Source of the DNA: Mycobacterium paraffinicum | Lineage (GTDB): Bacteria > Actinomycetota > Actinomycetes > Mycobacteriales > Mycobacteriaceae | NCBI RefSeq assembly: GCF_001907675.1 | Contig: NZ_MPNT01000013.1 | Location: 116,676 to 180,675, forward strand | Direction of reading: 5' to 3' | DNA length: 64,000 nt | In this document: piece after piece, positions 46,960-56,657 of the stretch | How the letters are laid out: the number at the start of each line of letters is the position of its first letter | Position numbering within the stretch: the first letter of the stretch is position 1 | Notes under the pieces: model-generated | Seen by the model: only the letters and a program-made list of their open reading frames with translations | Told to the model about the DNA's origin: nothing | Databases searched by the model: none | Program-made: the position numbers and the translations under genes

Positions 46960-48528
46960 TCAGCGGCGCCGGCGGCCCATGTCGTCGCGCATATCCAAGA
47001 CGGCCAGGTGGCTGAACAGCATGCTGGTCCCGATCGGGTTGCCGCCGCCGGGATACGCGGTGCCGCTGGGCGCGGCCATCGTGTTGCCGGCGGCGTAGAG
47101 GCCCGGTATCGGGTTGCCGGACGTGTCGAGCACCCGGGCGGCGGCGTCGGTGCGCAGGCCGCCCTTGGTGCCCAGATCGGAGATGCCGAACGCCGCGGCG
47201 TGATACGGCGGTTTGTCGATGGGCACCAGCGGCGAGGCGCCGCCGGAGAACGCGCGGTCGAAGGCCTCGTCGCCCCTGCCGAAGTCCTCGTCGACGCCGG
47301 ATGCCGCAAATCCGTTGAACCGGTTGACCGTTGCCACCAGCCGCGCACCCGGCACCCCGATCTTGTCCGCCAGTTCCTCGAGGGTGTCCGCGGTGTGCCA
47401 CAGGCCGGCCGCGACGTACTTCTCGGTCTCGACGATGGAGACGTTGGCCGCCTTCACCGGCGGCACCTCGCCGTCGGAGTCGTCGTAGATCATCCAGTAC
47501 GGCAACGTGATTGAGCCGTCCTGAAGTTGCGCGATGATCTCGCGCCCGGCCCGGTCGTAGGCCCGGGACTCGTTGACGAACCGGTTGCCGTCCTGGTTGA
47601 CGAAGATGCCGCCGGTGAACCACAGCGCGAACGCGGACCGGCCGTCGGGATGGGTCATGCCCGGCGACCACCAAGCCTGGTCCAGCAGGTCGGTGTCGGC
47701 GCCCGCGGCGATGCCGGCCCGCAGCGCCAGGCCGCGACTTCCCGGGCCGCCCATGGTGTCTCGCGCCGTGCCGGGCACGCCGAATTCGCGGCGCATCTCC
47801 TCGTTGTTCTCGAAACCGCCGGCGGCCAGCAGCACGCCCCGCCGGGTGCGGATGGCCCGCCGCTCGCCGTCGCTCTCCACGATGGCACCGGTCACGGCGC
47901 CGTCGGACAGGACCAGCTCGACCAGAGCGGTGTCGCGCCACAGCGCCGCGTTCGGGTATTGACCGATGGCCGTGAGGAACCGCGCGATCAGGGCGCGACC
48001 CCCGAGGTAGTAGTCGGACGGCGGTTCCGCGCCGAGCCGGTCGGTGTCCAACGGCCCGCGGATCACCTCCCGAAGTTCGGGGGCGGCGGCCACCTTCCAG
48101 GGCTTCGCGGCGATGTGGCGCTGGCCATCCAGCCGCGCCTTGGGCGCCTTCCCGTAGTAGTCGGGCCACGGCAGCGGCACGAACTTCAGGACGGGGTCGG
48201 CCTCCAGGTACTCGATCAGCCGGGCGCCGCCACGGACATAGGTCTCCTGCAGCTCGCGCGGGGTGCGGTCACCGACCACGGCGTGGTAGTAGGTGAGCGC
48301 GTCCTCGATCGTGTCATCAAAGGAGCCAGGGTCACCGGCCCGCAGCAGCACCGGATTGCACGGAAACCACACGCCGCCGCCGCCGGAGTAGGCGGTGGTG
48401 CCGCCGAATTTCGACGTCGCCTCCACCAGCAGCACGTCCAGGCCCTCGCGCGCCGCGGTGTAGGCGCCGGTGACGCCGCCGCCGCCCGACCCGGCGACCA
48501 GTACATCGCATTCGGTCGCCCAGTCCAT
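46960..48528 (-). CDS. KstD-like FAD-dependent 3-ketosteroid dehydrogenase
   Basis: This 522-residue flavoprotein has the FAD motif [14 protein letters not shown], the second-strand segment [19 protein letters not shown], and the C-terminal block [25 protein letters not shown]. In the last, the Tyr and the Gly four residues on match catalytic positions of 3-oxosteroid delta-1-dehydrogenases. A delta-4-(5alpha) or related oxidoreductase is also possible. M. tuberculosis has no gene here between birA and accD5. TAGTCT lies 6 nt before its ATG; the divergent accD5 starts only 35 bp away. Confidence 0.85.
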   Translation of the reverse strand: MDWATECDVLVAGSGGGGVTGAYTAAREGLDVLLVEATSKFGGTTAYSGGGGVWFPCNPVLLRAGDPGSFDDTIEDALTYYHAVVGDRTPRELQETYVRGGARLIEYLEADPVLKFVPLPWPDYYGKAPKARLDGQRHIAAKPWKVAAAPELREVIRGPLDTDRLGAEPPSDYYLGGRALIARFLTAIGQYPNAALWRDTALVELVLSDGAVTGAIVESDGERRAIRTRRGVLLAAGGFENNEEMRREFGVPGTARDTMGGPGSRGLALRAGIAAGADTDLLDQAWWSPGMTHPDGRSAFALWFTGGIFVNQDGNRFVNESRAYDRAGREIIAQLQDGSITLPYWMIYDDSDGEVPPVKAANVSIVETEKYVAAGLWHTADTLEELADKIGVPGARLVATVNRFNGFAASGVDEDFGRGDEAFDRAFSGGASPLVPIDKPPYHAAAFGISDLGTKGGLRTDAAARVLDTSGNPIPGLYAAGNTMAAPSGTAYPGGGNPIGTSMLFSHLAVLDMRDDMGRRRR

Positions 48529-48563
48529 CAGCGGAGACTAGCGCGCCGCTAAGCTCGGATCCC
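48529..48563. promoter_or_regulatory. 35-bp divergent promoter of kstD-like gene and accD5
   Basis: Two TANNNT hexamers face away from each other: TAAGCT (48550-48555, plus), 8 nt before the accD5 ATG, and TAGTCT (minus strand, 48540-48535), 6 nt before the other ATG. Both messages would be leaderless, and their -35 regions would lie inside the opposite gene, so polymerases at the two promoters should interfere. Confidence 0.55.
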
Positions 48564-50213
48564 ATGACAAGCGTTACCGACTCCTCTGCTCATACCGCGG
48601 AGCCCGCAGCTGAGCACACCATCGACATCCACACCACCGCAGGCAAGCTGGCCGAGCTGCACAAGCGCCGCGAGGAGTCGCTGCACCCGGTGGGCGAAGA
48701 GGCCGTCGAGAAGGTCCACGCCAAGGGCAAGCTGACCGCCCGCGAGCGCATCCTCGCCCTGCTCGACGAGGACTCGTTCGTCGAGCTCGACGCGCTGGCC
48801 CGGCACCGCAGCAAGAATTTCGGCCTGGAGAACAACCGCCCGCTGGGCGACGGCGTCATCACCGGTTACGGCACCATCGACGGCCGCGACGTGTGCATCT
48901 TCAGCCAGGACGCCACCGTGTTCGGCGGCAGCCTCGGCGAGGTGTACGGCGAGAAGATCGTCAAGGTGCAGGAGCTGGCGATCAAGACCGGCCGCCCGCT
49001 GATCGGCATCAACGACGGCGCCGGCGCCCGCATCCAGGAGGGCGTCGTCTCGCTCGGCCTGTACAGCAAGATCTTCCGGAACAACATCCTGGCCTCCGGC
49101 GTGGTCCCGCAGATCTCGCTGATCATGGGCGCGGCCGCCGGTGGGCACGTCTACTCCCCCGCCCTGACCGACTTCGTGGTGATGGTCGACCAGACCAGCC
49201 AGATGTTCATCACCGGGCCGGACGTCATCAAGACCGTCACGGGCGAGGACGTCACGATGGAGGAGCTCGGCGGGGCCCACACCCACATGGCCAAGTCGGG
49301 CACCCTGCACTACGTCGCCTCCGGCGAGCAGGACGCCTTCGACTGGGTGCGCGACCTGTTGAGCTACCTGCCCCCCAACAACGCCACCGACGCGCCGCGC
49401 TACGCGGAGCCCGTCCCGGAGGGTGCGATCGAGGACAACCTCACCGAGGAGGACCTCGAGCTGGACACGCTGATCCCGGACTCGGCAAACCAGCCGTACG
49501 ACATGCACGAGGTGATCACCCGCATCCTCGACGACGACGAGTTCCTGGAGATCCAGAACGGCTACGCCACGAACATCATCGTCGGGTTCGGCCGCATCGA
49601 GGGCCGCCCGGTGGGCATCGTGGCCAACCAGCCCACCCAGTTCGCCGGCTGCCTGGACATCAACGCCTCGGAGAAGGCGGCGCGGTTCGTGCGCACCTGC
49701 GACTGCTTCAACATCCCGATCATCATGCTGGTGGACGTCCCGGGCTTCCTGCCGGGAACCGGCCAGGAATACAACGGCATCATCCGGCGCGGCGCCAAGC
49801 TGCTGTTCGCCTACGGCGAGGCCACCGTTCCGAAGATCACGGTCATCACCCGTAAGGCCTACGGCGGCGCGTACTGCGTCATGGGCTCCAAGGACATGGG
49901 CTGCGACGTCAACATCGCCTGGCCGACCGCGCAGATCGCGGTGATGGGCGCCTCCGGGGCCGTCGGCTTCGTCTACCGCAAGCAGCTTTCGGAGGCGGCC
50001 AAGGAGGGCAAGGACGTCGACGCCCTGCGGCTGGAGCTGCAGCAGGAGTACGAGGACACCCTGGTCAACCCCTACGTCGCCGCCGAGCGGGGATACGTCG
50101 ACGCGGTCATCCCGCCGTCGCACACCCGCGGCTACATCGGCACCGCGCTGCGGCTGCTGGAGCGCAAGATCGCGCACCTGCCGCCCAAGAAGCACGGGAA
50201 CATTCCGCTGTGA
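48564..50213 (+). CDS. accD5: Propionyl-CoA carboxylase beta subunit AccD5
   Basis: This 549-residue carboxyltransferase transfers CO2 from biotin to propionyl-CoA, giving methylmalonyl-CoA for branched lipids. The oxyanion-hole glycines appear in [12 protein letters not shown] and [14 protein letters not shown] in the N half, and [24 protein letters not shown] and [13 protein letters not shown] in the C half. It pairs with AccA3 and AccE5. The stop overlaps the accE5 start. Length agrees with Rv3280. Confidence 0.97.
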   Translation: MTSVTDSSAHTAEPAAEHTIDIHTTAGKLAELHKRREESLHPVGEEAVEKVHAKGKLTARERILALLDEDSFVELDALARHRSKNFGLENNRPLGDGVITGYGTIDGRDVCIFSQDATVFGGSLGEVYGEKIVKVQELAIKTGRPLIGINDGAGARIQEGVVSLGLYSKIFRNNILASGVVPQISLIMGAAAGGHVYSPALTDFVVMVDQTSQMFITGPDVIKTVTGEDVTMEELGGAHTHMAKSGTLHYVASGEQDAFDWVRDLLSYLPPNNATDAPRYAEPVPEGAIEDNLTEEDLELDTLIPDSANQPYDMHEVITRILDDDEFLEIQNGYATNIIVGFGRIEGRPVGIVANQPTQFAGCLDINASEKAARFVRTCDCFNIPIIMLVDVPGFLPGTGQEYNGIIRRGAKLLFAYGEATVPKITVITRKAYGGAYCVMGSKDMGCDVNIAWPTAQIAVMGASGAVGFVYRKQLSEAAKEGKDVDALRLELQQEYEDTLVNPYVAAERGYVDAVIPPSHTRGYIGTALRLLERKIAHLPPKKHGNIPL

Positions 50214-50491
50214 GTCAAACGAACGGTCGGGCTGTGGCAGACGAAAACGGTTCCGAGCCGACCGAAACCGCGCACGGGCCGCAGGAGCCGCACATCCAGA
50301 TCCTCAAGGGTCAGCCCACCGACGCGGAGCTGGCCGCGCTGGTCGCCGCGCTCGGCGTCGTGGGCGGCCCCGTCCCGGAGCCCGGCGAGCCCGAGCGCAC
50401 GCGCTGGGGTTTGCCGGTGGACCGGCTGCGGTTCGCGATGTCCAACTACCAGCGGCTCACCTTCCAGCAGATGACACACATGAAGCATTGA
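50210..50491 (+). CDS. accE5: Acyl-CoA carboxylase epsilon subunit AccE5
   Basis: This 93-residue protein starts at a GTG overlapping accD5 (GTGA). The C-terminal core [22 protein letters not shown] and [11 protein letters not shown]...MTHMKH is the epsilon-subunit signature that strengthens the AccA3-AccD5 complex. It is about half the length of the M. tuberculosis protein (177 residues), lacking that protein's long low-complexity N-terminal extension. Its stop overlaps the next start by 4 bp (TTGA). Confidence 0.93.
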   Translation: MSQTNGRAVADENGSEPTETAHGPQEPHIQILKGQPTDAELAALVAALGVVGGPVPEPGEPERTRWGLPVDRLRFAMSNYQRLTFQQMTHMKH

Positions 50492-51120
50492 CCCGCCTGG
50501 TCCTCGGGTCGGCCTCGTCGGGGCGCCGCAAGGTGCTGCGCCAGGCCGGCATCGATCCGTTGGTGGTGGTCTCCGGGGTGGACGAGGACGCGCTGGTCGC
50601 CGCGCTGGGCTCCGAGGCCGCCCCGGCCGACGTGGTGTGCGCGCTGGCGGCCGCCAAGGCCGAGCAGGTCGCGGGCGGGCTCGACGGCGACGTCGCCGCG
50701 GATTGCGTTGTCCTGGGCTGTGATTCGATGCTGGACCTCGGCGGCGAGCTGTGCGGCAAGCCCGGTTCGGCGGAGGCCGCAACGGCCCAGTGGCGCCGCA
50801 TGGGCGGCCGGTCCGGCCGGCTGCACACCGGACACTGCCTGCTGCGGCTGAGCGGCGGCGCGATCACCCACCGCGAAGTGGAATCCGCGTGCACCGTCGT
50901 GCATTTCGCGGTGCCCACCGACGCGGACCTGCGGGCGTACGTCGCCGTCGGGGAGCCGCTGCAGGTGGCCGGCGGCTTCACCCTCGACGGGCTGGGCGGC
51001 TGGTTCGTCGACGGGATCGAGGGCGATCCGTCGAACGTGATCGGCGTGAGCCTGCCGCTGCTGCGGTCGCTTCTCGGACGGGTGGGCCTGTCGGTGACCG
51101 CGCTGTGGACGCCGGAATAG
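50488..51120 (+). CDS. maf: Maf-like nucleoside triphosphate pyrophosphatase
   Basis: This 210-residue house-cleaning pyrophosphatase hydrolyses non-canonical or excess dNTPs such as dTTP/UTP. The N-terminal [18 protein letters not shown] is the Maf signature, and [19 protein letters not shown] carries the catalytic aspartate. The start is a TTG inside the accE5 stop (TTGA), a rare codon supported by overlap and by the motif beginning three residues later. It is Rv3282-like and belongs to the accD5-accE5-maf unit. Confidence 0.92.
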   Translation: MTRLVLGSASSGRRKVLRQAGIDPLVVVSGVDEDALVAALGSEAAPADVVCALAAAKAEQVAGGLDGDVAADCVVLGCDSMLDLGGELCGKPGSAEAATAQWRRMGGRSGRLHTGHCLLRLSGGAITHREVESACTVVHFAVPTDADLRAYVAVGEPLQVAGGFTLDGLGGWFVDGIEGDPSNVIGVSLPLLRSLLGRVGLSVTALWTPE

Positions 51121-51245
51121 CCCTCGGTCGGGCCGCGAGACATGGACCACGACGGACTTCGTCGGGGCGTGTCGTCGCAGGCGGTTATATGTCGCGCCGG
51201 CCAATGGCGTGGGGCCCCTTTGCTAGCTGACGGTAGGCTCGGGTC

Positions 51246-52139
51246 GTGGCCCTACCCCCCGATCCAAGCCCGACCCTGACCGACTACGCCCACCCCGAGC
51301 GGCTCGTCACCGCCGACTGGCTCTCCGCCAACCAAGGCGCGCCCGGCCTGGTGATCGTCGAATCGGACGAGGACGTCTTGCTCTACGACATCGGCCATAT
51401 CCCCGGCGCGGTCAAGATCGACTGGCACACCGACCTCAACGACCCGACGGTCCGCGACTACATCAACGGCAAGCAGTTCGCCGAATTGATGGACCGCAAG
51501 GGTATTTCGCGTGACGACACCGTGGTGATCTACGGCGACAAGAGCAACTGGTGGGCCGCCTACGCGCTGTGGGTCTTCACGTTGTTCGGCCATCCCGACG
51601 TGCGGCTGCTCAACGGCGGGCGCGACCTGTGGCTGGCCGAGCGCCGGGAGACCACCCTGGACGTGCCGACCAAGACCTCCACCGGCTATCCCGTCGTCGA
51701 GCGCAACGACGCCCCCATCCGGGCGTACAAGGACGACGTGCTGGCCATTCTGGGCAGCCAGCCGCTGATCGACGTGCGCTCGCCCGACGAGTACACCGGC
51801 AAGCGCACTCACATGCCCGAATATCCCGAGGAGGGCGTGCTGCGCGGCGGGCACATCCCCACCGCCCGGTCCATCCCCTGGGCCAAGGCCGTCGACGAGA
51901 GCGGGCGATTCCGCAGCCGCGAGGAGCTCGAGGAGCTCTACGGCTTCATCGAGCCCGACGACAAGACCGTCGTGTACTGCCGCATCGGCGAGCGGTCCAG
52001 CCACACCTGGTTCGTGCTCACGCACCTTCTGGGCAAGCCCGGGGTGCGCAACTACGACGGATCGTGGACGGAGTGGGGCAACACCGTGCGCACGCCGATC
52101 GTCGCCGGCGAAGAGCCCGGGGCCGTTCCGGTCCGATGA
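51246..52139 (+). CDS. sseA: Thiosulfate/3-mercaptopyruvate sulfurtransferase SseA
   Basis: This 297-residue two-domain rhodanese has an inactive N-terminal domain (about 20-140) and an active C-terminal domain with Cys245 in [11 protein letters not shown]. It transfers sulfur from thiosulfate to an acceptor thiol; SseA has been linked to oxidative-stress tolerance in M. tuberculosis. TAGGCT ends 6 nt before the GTG, pointing to a leaderless message. The stop overlaps the SufE-like start (ATGA), suggesting direct sulfur hand-over. Confidence 0.93.
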   Translation: MALPPDPSPTLTDYAHPERLVTADWLSANQGAPGLVIVESDEDVLLYDIGHIPGAVKIDWHTDLNDPTVRDYINGKQFAELMDRKGISRDDTVVIYGDKSNWWAAYALWVFTLFGHPDVRLLNGGRDLWLAERRETTLDVPTKTSTGYPVVERNDAPIRAYKDDVLAILGSQPLIDVRSPDEYTGKRTHMPEYPEEGVLRGGHIPTARSIPWAKAVDESGRFRSREELEELYGFIEPDDKTVVYCRIGERSSHTWFVLTHLLGKPGVRNYDGSWTEWGNTVRTPIVAGEEPGAVPVR

Positions 52140-52573
52140 GCCTGCCCGCGCCCCTGGCCGAGGTGGTGTCCGACTTCGCCGAAGTCGAGGGCCAGGACAA
52201 GCTGGCGCTGCTGCTCGAATTCGCCAATGACCTGCCGCCCCTGCCCCCCGAACTGGAAGAGCGGGCCATGGAGCCCGTCCCGGAGTGCCAGACCCCGCTG
52301 TTCCTGCACGTCGACGCCAGCGACCCCGACCGGGTGCGGTTGCACTTCAGCGCGCCCGCCGAGGCGCCCACCACACGCGGGTTCGCGTCGATCCTCGCCA
52401 CCGGCCTCGACGAGCAACCCGCCGCGGACATCCTGGCGGTGCCCGAGGATTTCTACACCGACCTGGGGCTGGCCGCACTGATCAGCCCGCTGCGGTTGCG
52501 TGGCATGTCGGCGATGCTCGCCCGCATCAAGCGGCGGGTGCGCGAGTCGGGCCAGAATTCCGGCACCGGCTGA
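52136..52573 (+). CDS. SufE-like sulfur acceptor protein
   Basis: This 145-residue protein has the SufE fold pattern ([25 protein letters not shown]) and the active-site cysteine at residue 51 in [12 protein letters not shown]. It would accept persulfide sulfur, here plausibly from SseA whose gene overlaps by 4 bp, rather than from a cysteine desulfurase. It corresponds to Rv3284. The gap of 108 bp to accA3 holds the accA3 promoter. Confidence 0.9.
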   Translation: MSLPAPLAEVVSDFAEVEGQDKLALLLEFANDLPPLPPELEERAMEPVPECQTPLFLHVDASDPDRVRLHFSAPAEAPTTRGFASILATGLDEQPAADILAVPEDFYTDLGLAALISPLRLRGMSAMLARIKRRVRESGQNSGTG

Positions 52574-52681
52574 TCGGCCTGACGGCGCGACGCTTAGACT
52601 TCCCTGGAGTTGTAAGAAACTCTCTTAAAGAAGCCCACGGCGGAAACACGTCCGCTTCAGATCTGCCAAACAGGAGGCGCA

Positions 52682-54475
52682 GTGGCTAGTCACGCCAGCT
52701 CGAGGATCTCCAAAGTGCTTGTCGCCAACCGCGGCGAGATCGCTGTCCGGGTGATCCGCGCGGCCCGCGATGCGGGCCTTGCCAGCGTGGCGGTGTACGC
52801 CGAGCCCGACGCCGAGGCGCCGCACGTGCGGCTCGCCGACGAGGCGTTCGCCCTGGGCGGCCAGACCTCCGCCGAGTCCTACCTGGATTTCGGCAAGCTC
52901 CTCGACGCGGCGGCCAAGTCGGGCGCCAACGCCGTCCACCCCGGCTACGGATTCCTCTCGGAAAACGCCGATTTCGCGCAGGCGGTGATCGACGCCGGCC
53001 TGATCTGGATCGGTCCGAGCCCCCAGTCGATCCGCGACCTCGGTGACAAGGTCACCGCCCGCCACATCGCCGCCCGCGCCCAGGCCCCGCTGGTGCCCGG
53101 CACCCCGGACCCGGTCAAGGACGCCGACGAGGTGGTGGCCTTCGCCGAGGAGTACGGCGTGCCGATCGCCATCAAGGCGGCCTTCGGTGGCGGCGGCCGC
53201 GGCATGAAGGTGGCGCGCACGATCGAGGAGATTCCGCACCTGTACGAGTCGGCGGTGCGCGAAGCCGTCGCCGCCTTCGGCCGCGGCGAGTGCTTCGTCG
53301 AGCGCTACCTGGACAAGCCCCGCCACGTCGAGGCGCAGGTGATCGCCGACCAGCACGGCAACGTCATCGTGGCCGGCACCCGCGACTGCTCCCTGCAGCG
53401 CCGCTTCCAGAAGCTGGTGGAGGAGGCGCCCGCGCCGTTCCTCACCGATGCGCAGCGCAAAGAGATTCACGAGTCGGCCAAGCGCATCTGCAGGGAGGCG
53501 CACTACTACGGCGCCGGCACGGTCGAGTACCTGGTCGGCCAGGACGGCCTGATCTCGTTCCTGGAGGTCAACACCCGCCTGCAGGTCGAGCACCCGGTCA
53601 CCGAGGAGACCGCGGGCATCGACCTGGTGTTGCAGCAGTTCAAGATCGCCAACGGCGAAAAGCTGGACATCACCGAGGATCCCACGCCGCGGGGCCACGC
53701 CATCGAGTTCCGGATCAACGGCGAGGATGCCGGCCGCGGCTTCCTGCCGGCGCCCGGTCCGGTCACCCGGTACGACACCCCCAGCGGTCCGGGGGTCCGG
53801 CTGGATTCCGGTGTCGAAGCCGGATCGGTGATCGGCGGCCAGTTCGACTCGATGCTGGCCAAGCTGATCGTGTACGGCGCCACCCGCGAAGAAGCGCTGG
53901 CCCGCTCGCGGCGCGCCCTGGACGAATTCCACATCGAGGGGCTGGCCACCGTCATCCCGTTCCACCGCGCCGTGGTGTCCGACCCCGCCTTCATCGGCGA
54001 CGGCGACGGCTTCTCGGTGCACACGCGCTGGATCGAGACCGAATGGAACAACACCATCGAGCCGTTCACCGGCGGCGAGCCCCTCGACGAGGAGGACGCC
54101 CGGCCCCGCCAGACGGTGGTCGTGGAGGTCGGCGGCCGCCGCCTCGAAGTGTCGCTGCCCGGCGACCTGGCGCTGTCCAACGGTTCGGCCGACCCCGCCG
54201 GCGTCGTCCGCAAGAAGCCCAAGCCGCGCAAGCGGGGGGCGCACTCGGGTGCCGCCGCCTCCGGTGACGCGGTGACCGCCCCGATGCAGGGCACCGTGGT
54301 CAAAGTCGCCGTGGAGGAGGGTCAGGAGGTCGCCGCCGGCGACCTGGTCGTGGTCCTCGAGGCGATGAAGATGGAGAACCCGGTCACCGCGCACAAGGAC
54401 GGTGTCATCACCGGGCTCGCGGTCGAGGCCGGCGCCGCCATCACCCAGGGCACGGTGCTCGCCGAGATCAAATAG
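52682..54475 (+). CDS. accA3: Acyl-CoA carboxylase alpha subunit AccA3 (biotin carboxylase + BCCP)
   Basis: This 597-residue protein comprises biotin carboxylase (residues 1 to about 450: [45 protein letters not shown]), a linker rich in Lys/Arg/Pro (about 500-520), and a C-terminal biotin carrier domain with the biotinylated Lys563 in [10 protein letters not shown]. It is shared by the AccD4, AccD5 and AccD6 carboxylases of mycobacteria. The GTG start follows AGGAGG. BirA, encoded upstream on the other strand, modifies it. Confidence 0.97.
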   Translation: MASHASSRISKVLVANRGEIAVRVIRAARDAGLASVAVYAEPDAEAPHVRLADEAFALGGQTSAESYLDFGKLLDAAAKSGANAVHPGYGFLSENADFAQAVIDAGLIWIGPSPQSIRDLGDKVTARHIAARAQAPLVPGTPDPVKDADEVVAFAEEYGVPIAIKAAFGGGGRGMKVARTIEEIPHLYESAVREAVAAFGRGECFVERYLDKPRHVEAQVIADQHGNVIVAGTRDCSLQRRFQKLVEEAPAPFLTDAQRKEIHESAKRICREAHYYGAGTVEYLVGQDGLISFLEVNTRLQVEHPVTEETAGIDLVLQQFKIANGEKLDITEDPTPRGHAIEFRINGEDAGRGFLPAPGPVTRYDTPSGPGVRLDSGVEAGSVIGGQFDSMLAKLIVYGATREEALARSRRALDEFHIEGLATVIPFHRAVVSDPAFIGDGDGFSVHTRWIETEWNNTIEPFTGGEPLDEEDARPRQTVVVEVGGRRLEVSLPGDLALSNGSADPAGVVRKKPKPRKRGAHSGAAASGDAVTAPMQGTVVKVAVEEGQEVAAGDLVVVLEAMKMENPVTAHKDGVITGLAVEAGAAITQGTVLAEIK

Positions 54476-54502
54476 CCCGTCGGACAATATTCCTGGGAAA
54501 CA

Positions 54503-54529
54503 GTTGTCGACCCGGTCCGGCGCGGGTAC
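54503..54529 (+). promoter_or_regulatory. Possible SigF promoter upstream of the STAS gene
   Basis: GTTGT (54503-54507) and GGGTAC (54524-54529) are 16 nt apart, close to the mycobacterial SigF pattern GGWWT-N16/17-GGGTAY. The -35 box is imperfect. If real, the STAS gene 125 bp downstream is under SigF control, closing a feedback loop. Confidence 0.4.
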
Positions 54530-54654
54530 CGTTCGGGTCAGGTTGAGTTCACAGCCGTCCGGATCACGTCAATCGGCGCGGAGAGGGTGAACTCGCTTGT
54601 TCCCAGCTCCCATCCACGCCTGACGTCTTCCGCAGCACACATCCTGTTCTACGG

Positions 54655-55077
54655 ATGGAGTCAGTAATGCCTGTGGCCCACACTTGGCAACACAGCCGCG
54701 CGGCGCAGTTCACCGCGCGCTGGGATCCGTCGGGGACGCTCATCACGGTGGACGGCGAGCTCGACGCCGCCAACGCCGATCAGCTTGCGGCGTACGTAGC
54801 AAACGCCATCGCCCGTTCCCGGCGCGTGATCCTGGACCTGCGCGGCCTGAAATTCATTGGCACCGCCGGCTTTTCGGCACTGCACCGGATCAACGTCGTA
54901 TGCTCGGGCGCCCAAGCGGATTGGGCGATGGCGCCGAGCCCGGTGGTGGCCCGGTTGCTACGCATCTGCGACCCCGACGGCACCCTTCCGGTGACCACTC
55001 CCGCGGCCGAGCCGCTGCTGGGACCCCGGGACCAAGAGCCGGAGTCCCTATTGCAACTGGTCGCGCAGCCGCGTTAG
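54655..55077 (+). CDS. STAS-domain protein, anti-anti-sigma type
   Basis: This 140-residue protein starts at ATG 54655 (ATG 54667 also possible). It shows the STAS core LITVDGELDAANADQLAAYV and VILDLRGLKFIGTAGFSALHRIN; Thr70 in IGTAG sits where RsbV/RsfB-type proteins carry the phosphorylated Ser/Thr. It resembles the Rv0516c-like group of mycobacterial SigF antagonist-antagonists. The last 30 bp overlap the 3' end of the convergent sigF. M. tuberculosis has no gene between accA3 and sigF as I recall. Partner anti-sigma factor unproven. Confidence 0.87.
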   Translation: MESVMPVAHTWQHSRAAQFTARWDPSGTLITVDGELDAANADQLAAYVANAIARSRRVILDLRGLKFIGTAGFSALHRINVVCSGAQADWAMAPSPVVARLLRICDPDGTLPVTTPAAEPLLGPRDQEPESLLQLVAQPR

Positions 55078-55836
55078 CGACTTGGCCAGCAGCCGGGACA
55101 CGTGCATCTGCGAGATGCCCACCCGTTCGGCGATCTGGGTCTGCGTCATCGATTCGAAGAACCTGAGCACCAACACCGTTCGCTCCCGCTCCGGCAGCGC
55201 CTCGAGCAGGGGACGCAGCGACTCCTGATCCTCGATCCGGTCCAGCCCGGTATCGACGTCGCCCAGGGTGTCGGCGATCGCGCGGGCCTCGTCCTCTTCG
55301 CTGCCGCCACCGCTGTCGATGGACAGGGTGTTGTACGAGCTGCCCGCCACCAGACCCTCGACGACCTCCTCGCGGTCCATGCCGAGTTCGGCGGCGAGCT
55401 CGGTGGCCGTGGGCGCCCGGCCCAGCCGCTGCGACAGCTCGGCGGTGGCGGTGCCGAGGCGCAGGTGCAGTTCCTTCAGGCGCCGGGGCACCTTCACCGA
55501 CCAGCTGTTGTCGCGGAAGTGCCGGCGAACCTCGCCCATGATCGTGGGCACCGCGAACGACACGAAGTCCGACCCGGCCTCGACGTCGAACCGGACCACC
55601 GCGTTGACCAATCCCACCCGTGCCACCTGGACGAGGTCGTCGCGCGGTTCGCCGCGGCCCTCGAACCGGCGGGCGATGTGATCGGCCAGGGGTAGGCAAC
55701 GCTCGACGATCTTGTCCCGTTGACGCTGGAACTCCATCGAGTCCGGGTCGACATCGGCCAACTCGCGGAACATCTCCGGGACATCGGCGTATTCGTTCGG
55801 TCGCGAGACGGAGCCGCCGGCAGCTGGTGGGGTCAC
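55048..55836 (-). CDS. sigF: Alternative sigma factor SigF
   Basis: This 262-residue group 3 sigma factor has region 2 (DDLVQVARVGLVNAVVRFD), region 3 (GRAPTATELAAELGM) and region 4 helix-turn-helix (MTQTQIAERVGISQMHVSRLL). It directs stress and stationary-phase genes with GGWWT/GGGTAY promoters. The GTG start overlaps the rsbW stop (GTGA), coupling sigma and anti-sigma synthesis. Its 3' end overlaps the STAS gene on the other strand by 30 bp. Equivalent to Rv3286c. Confidence 0.97.
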   Translation of the reverse strand: MTPPAAGGSVSRPNEYADVPEMFRELADVDPDSMEFQRQRDKIVERCLPLADHIARRFEGRGEPRDDLVQVARVGLVNAVVRFDVEAGSDFVSFAVPTIMGEVRRHFRDNSWSVKVPRRLKELHLRLGTATAELSQRLGRAPTATELAAELGMDREEVVEGLVAGSSYNTLSIDSGGGSEEDEARAIADTLGDVDTGLDRIEDQESLRPLLEALPERERTVLVLRFFESMTQTQIAERVGISQMHVSRLLAKSLTRLRDQLQ

Positions 55837-56270
55837 CTGCTGGAGGCCGCCCGTCGCGCCGTCAGCGTGATACCGAATACGCTGCCGGTTTGGTTGGGTT
55901 CGCGACCATCGTGGAATGTTTGGACGTCGTCGGCCAGAGACGTCAGCACGTGCCAGCTGAAACTGCCAGGCGAGACCACGTCGTGCGTGTCGCATGCCGC
56001 GGAAGCGTCCACGATCAACTGCTCGTCCTGCGGGTCGACCACCACGACCAAGGTCGCGTCGGGGGTGGCGCAGCGGATCAACCTGGTGCACACTTCGTCG
56101 ACCGCCAGCCGCAGGTCGGCCACCGCATCGAAGTCCAGGTCCTCGAAGGTGCCGATCGCACCGACCAGCGTCCGCAGCATCGCCAGGTTCTCCAGCCGCG
56201 CCGCAACGTGCAATTCGACGGCACGGCTACCGCGCTGGCGCCTGTTGGTGCGCAATCCCGCTTCGTTCAT
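55833..56270 (-). CDS. rsbW: Anti-sigma F factor RsbW (UsfX)
   Basis: This 145-residue GHKL-type protein binds SigF and keeps it inactive. It has LRLAVDEVCTRLIR (N-box helix) and a C-terminal GSVFGITLTARR; typical kinase boxes are weak, as in M. tuberculosis UsfX, for which kinase activity is disputed. The ATG at 56270, 4 nt after GGGAGA, gives the same length as Rv3287c; an upstream ATG at 56351 is in frame but poorly conserved. Its stop overlaps the sigF start. Confidence 0.94.
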   Translation of the reverse strand: MNEAGLRTNRRQRGSRAVELHVAARLENLAMLRTLVGAIGTFEDLDFDAVADLRLAVDEVCTRLIRCATPDATLVVVVDPQDEQLIVDASAACDTHDVVSPGSFSWHVLTSLADDVQTFHDGREPNQTGSVFGITLTARRAASSR

Positions 56271-56340
56271 CTGGTCTCCCGGCAATGGTTGACTACCACT
56301 ACTACCACCCCTCAGCTCGCCGTGGACCGTGCGCTCGAGC

Positions 56341-56367
56341 CGATTAGTCACGGCCGCCGCCGGGTAT
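56341..56367 (+). promoter_or_regulatory. SigF-like promoter facing the 48-codon reading frame
   Basis: CGATT (56341-56345) and GGGTAT (56362-56367) are 16 nt apart; the -10 is a perfect SigF box and the -35 matches four of five positions of GGWWT. Transcription would begin about 4 nt before the ATG at 56378 and run antisense to the leader of rsbW. Confidence 0.45.
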
Positions 56368-56377
56368 TCGGCCCGCT

Positions 56378-56524
56378 ATGAATGGGCCGGAGACCACCGC
56401 AGTTCGCGCGCGGCGGCTCGAGCACGTGGCGGTGAAGACCGGAATCGCGCTCGCGGTCTTGGTTGTTCTGGCTATAAGCATCAATGTCGGCGCGTTCGTG
56501 ATGGTGTCCCCGATGATGGGGTGA
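56378..56524 (+). CDS. Possible 48-residue single-pass membrane peptide
   Basis: A short reading frame lies in the 387-bp usfY-rsbW gap on the opposite strand. It encodes a polar, basic N terminus of about 19 residues (MNGPETTAVRARRLEHVAV) followed by one hydrophobic segment (about 22-44, GIALAVLVVLAISINVGAF) and ends MMG. There is no ribosome binding site, but a SigF-like promoter ends 10 nt before the ATG, fitting a near-leaderless message. No family is recognised. It may be a small SigF-dependent membrane protein or an antisense transcript without product. Confidence 0.4.
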   Translation: MNGPETTAVRARRLEHVAVKTGIALAVLVVLAISINVGAFVMVSPMMG

Positions 56525-56569
56525 CCACGCTAACGCAACCGTTCCGGCACTCATCATGGTGCACACGTG

Positions 56570-56596
56570 ATACCCACTCGACGATGCGGGTAACCC
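56570..56596 (-). promoter_or_regulatory. Candidate SigF promoter for rsbW-sigF
   Basis: On the minus strand GGGTT (56596-56592) precedes a perfect GGGTAT (56575-56570) by 16 nt, in the gap between usfY and rsbW. It would allow autoregulation of rsbW-sigF with a leader of nearly 300 nt. The -35 box is off consensus by one or two bases. Confidence 0.5.
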
Positions 56597-56657
56597 CCGG
56601 CATTCGCTCCTGGCAAAAAGAGCTGCGGCACTCAGAGTGGACCAGGTGGGCGGACCC

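Noticed and set aside
56271..56351. Longer RsbW starting at ATG 56351
   Set aside because: The extra 27 residues are not part of the family, and ATG 56270 has its own GGGAGA site and gives the known length.
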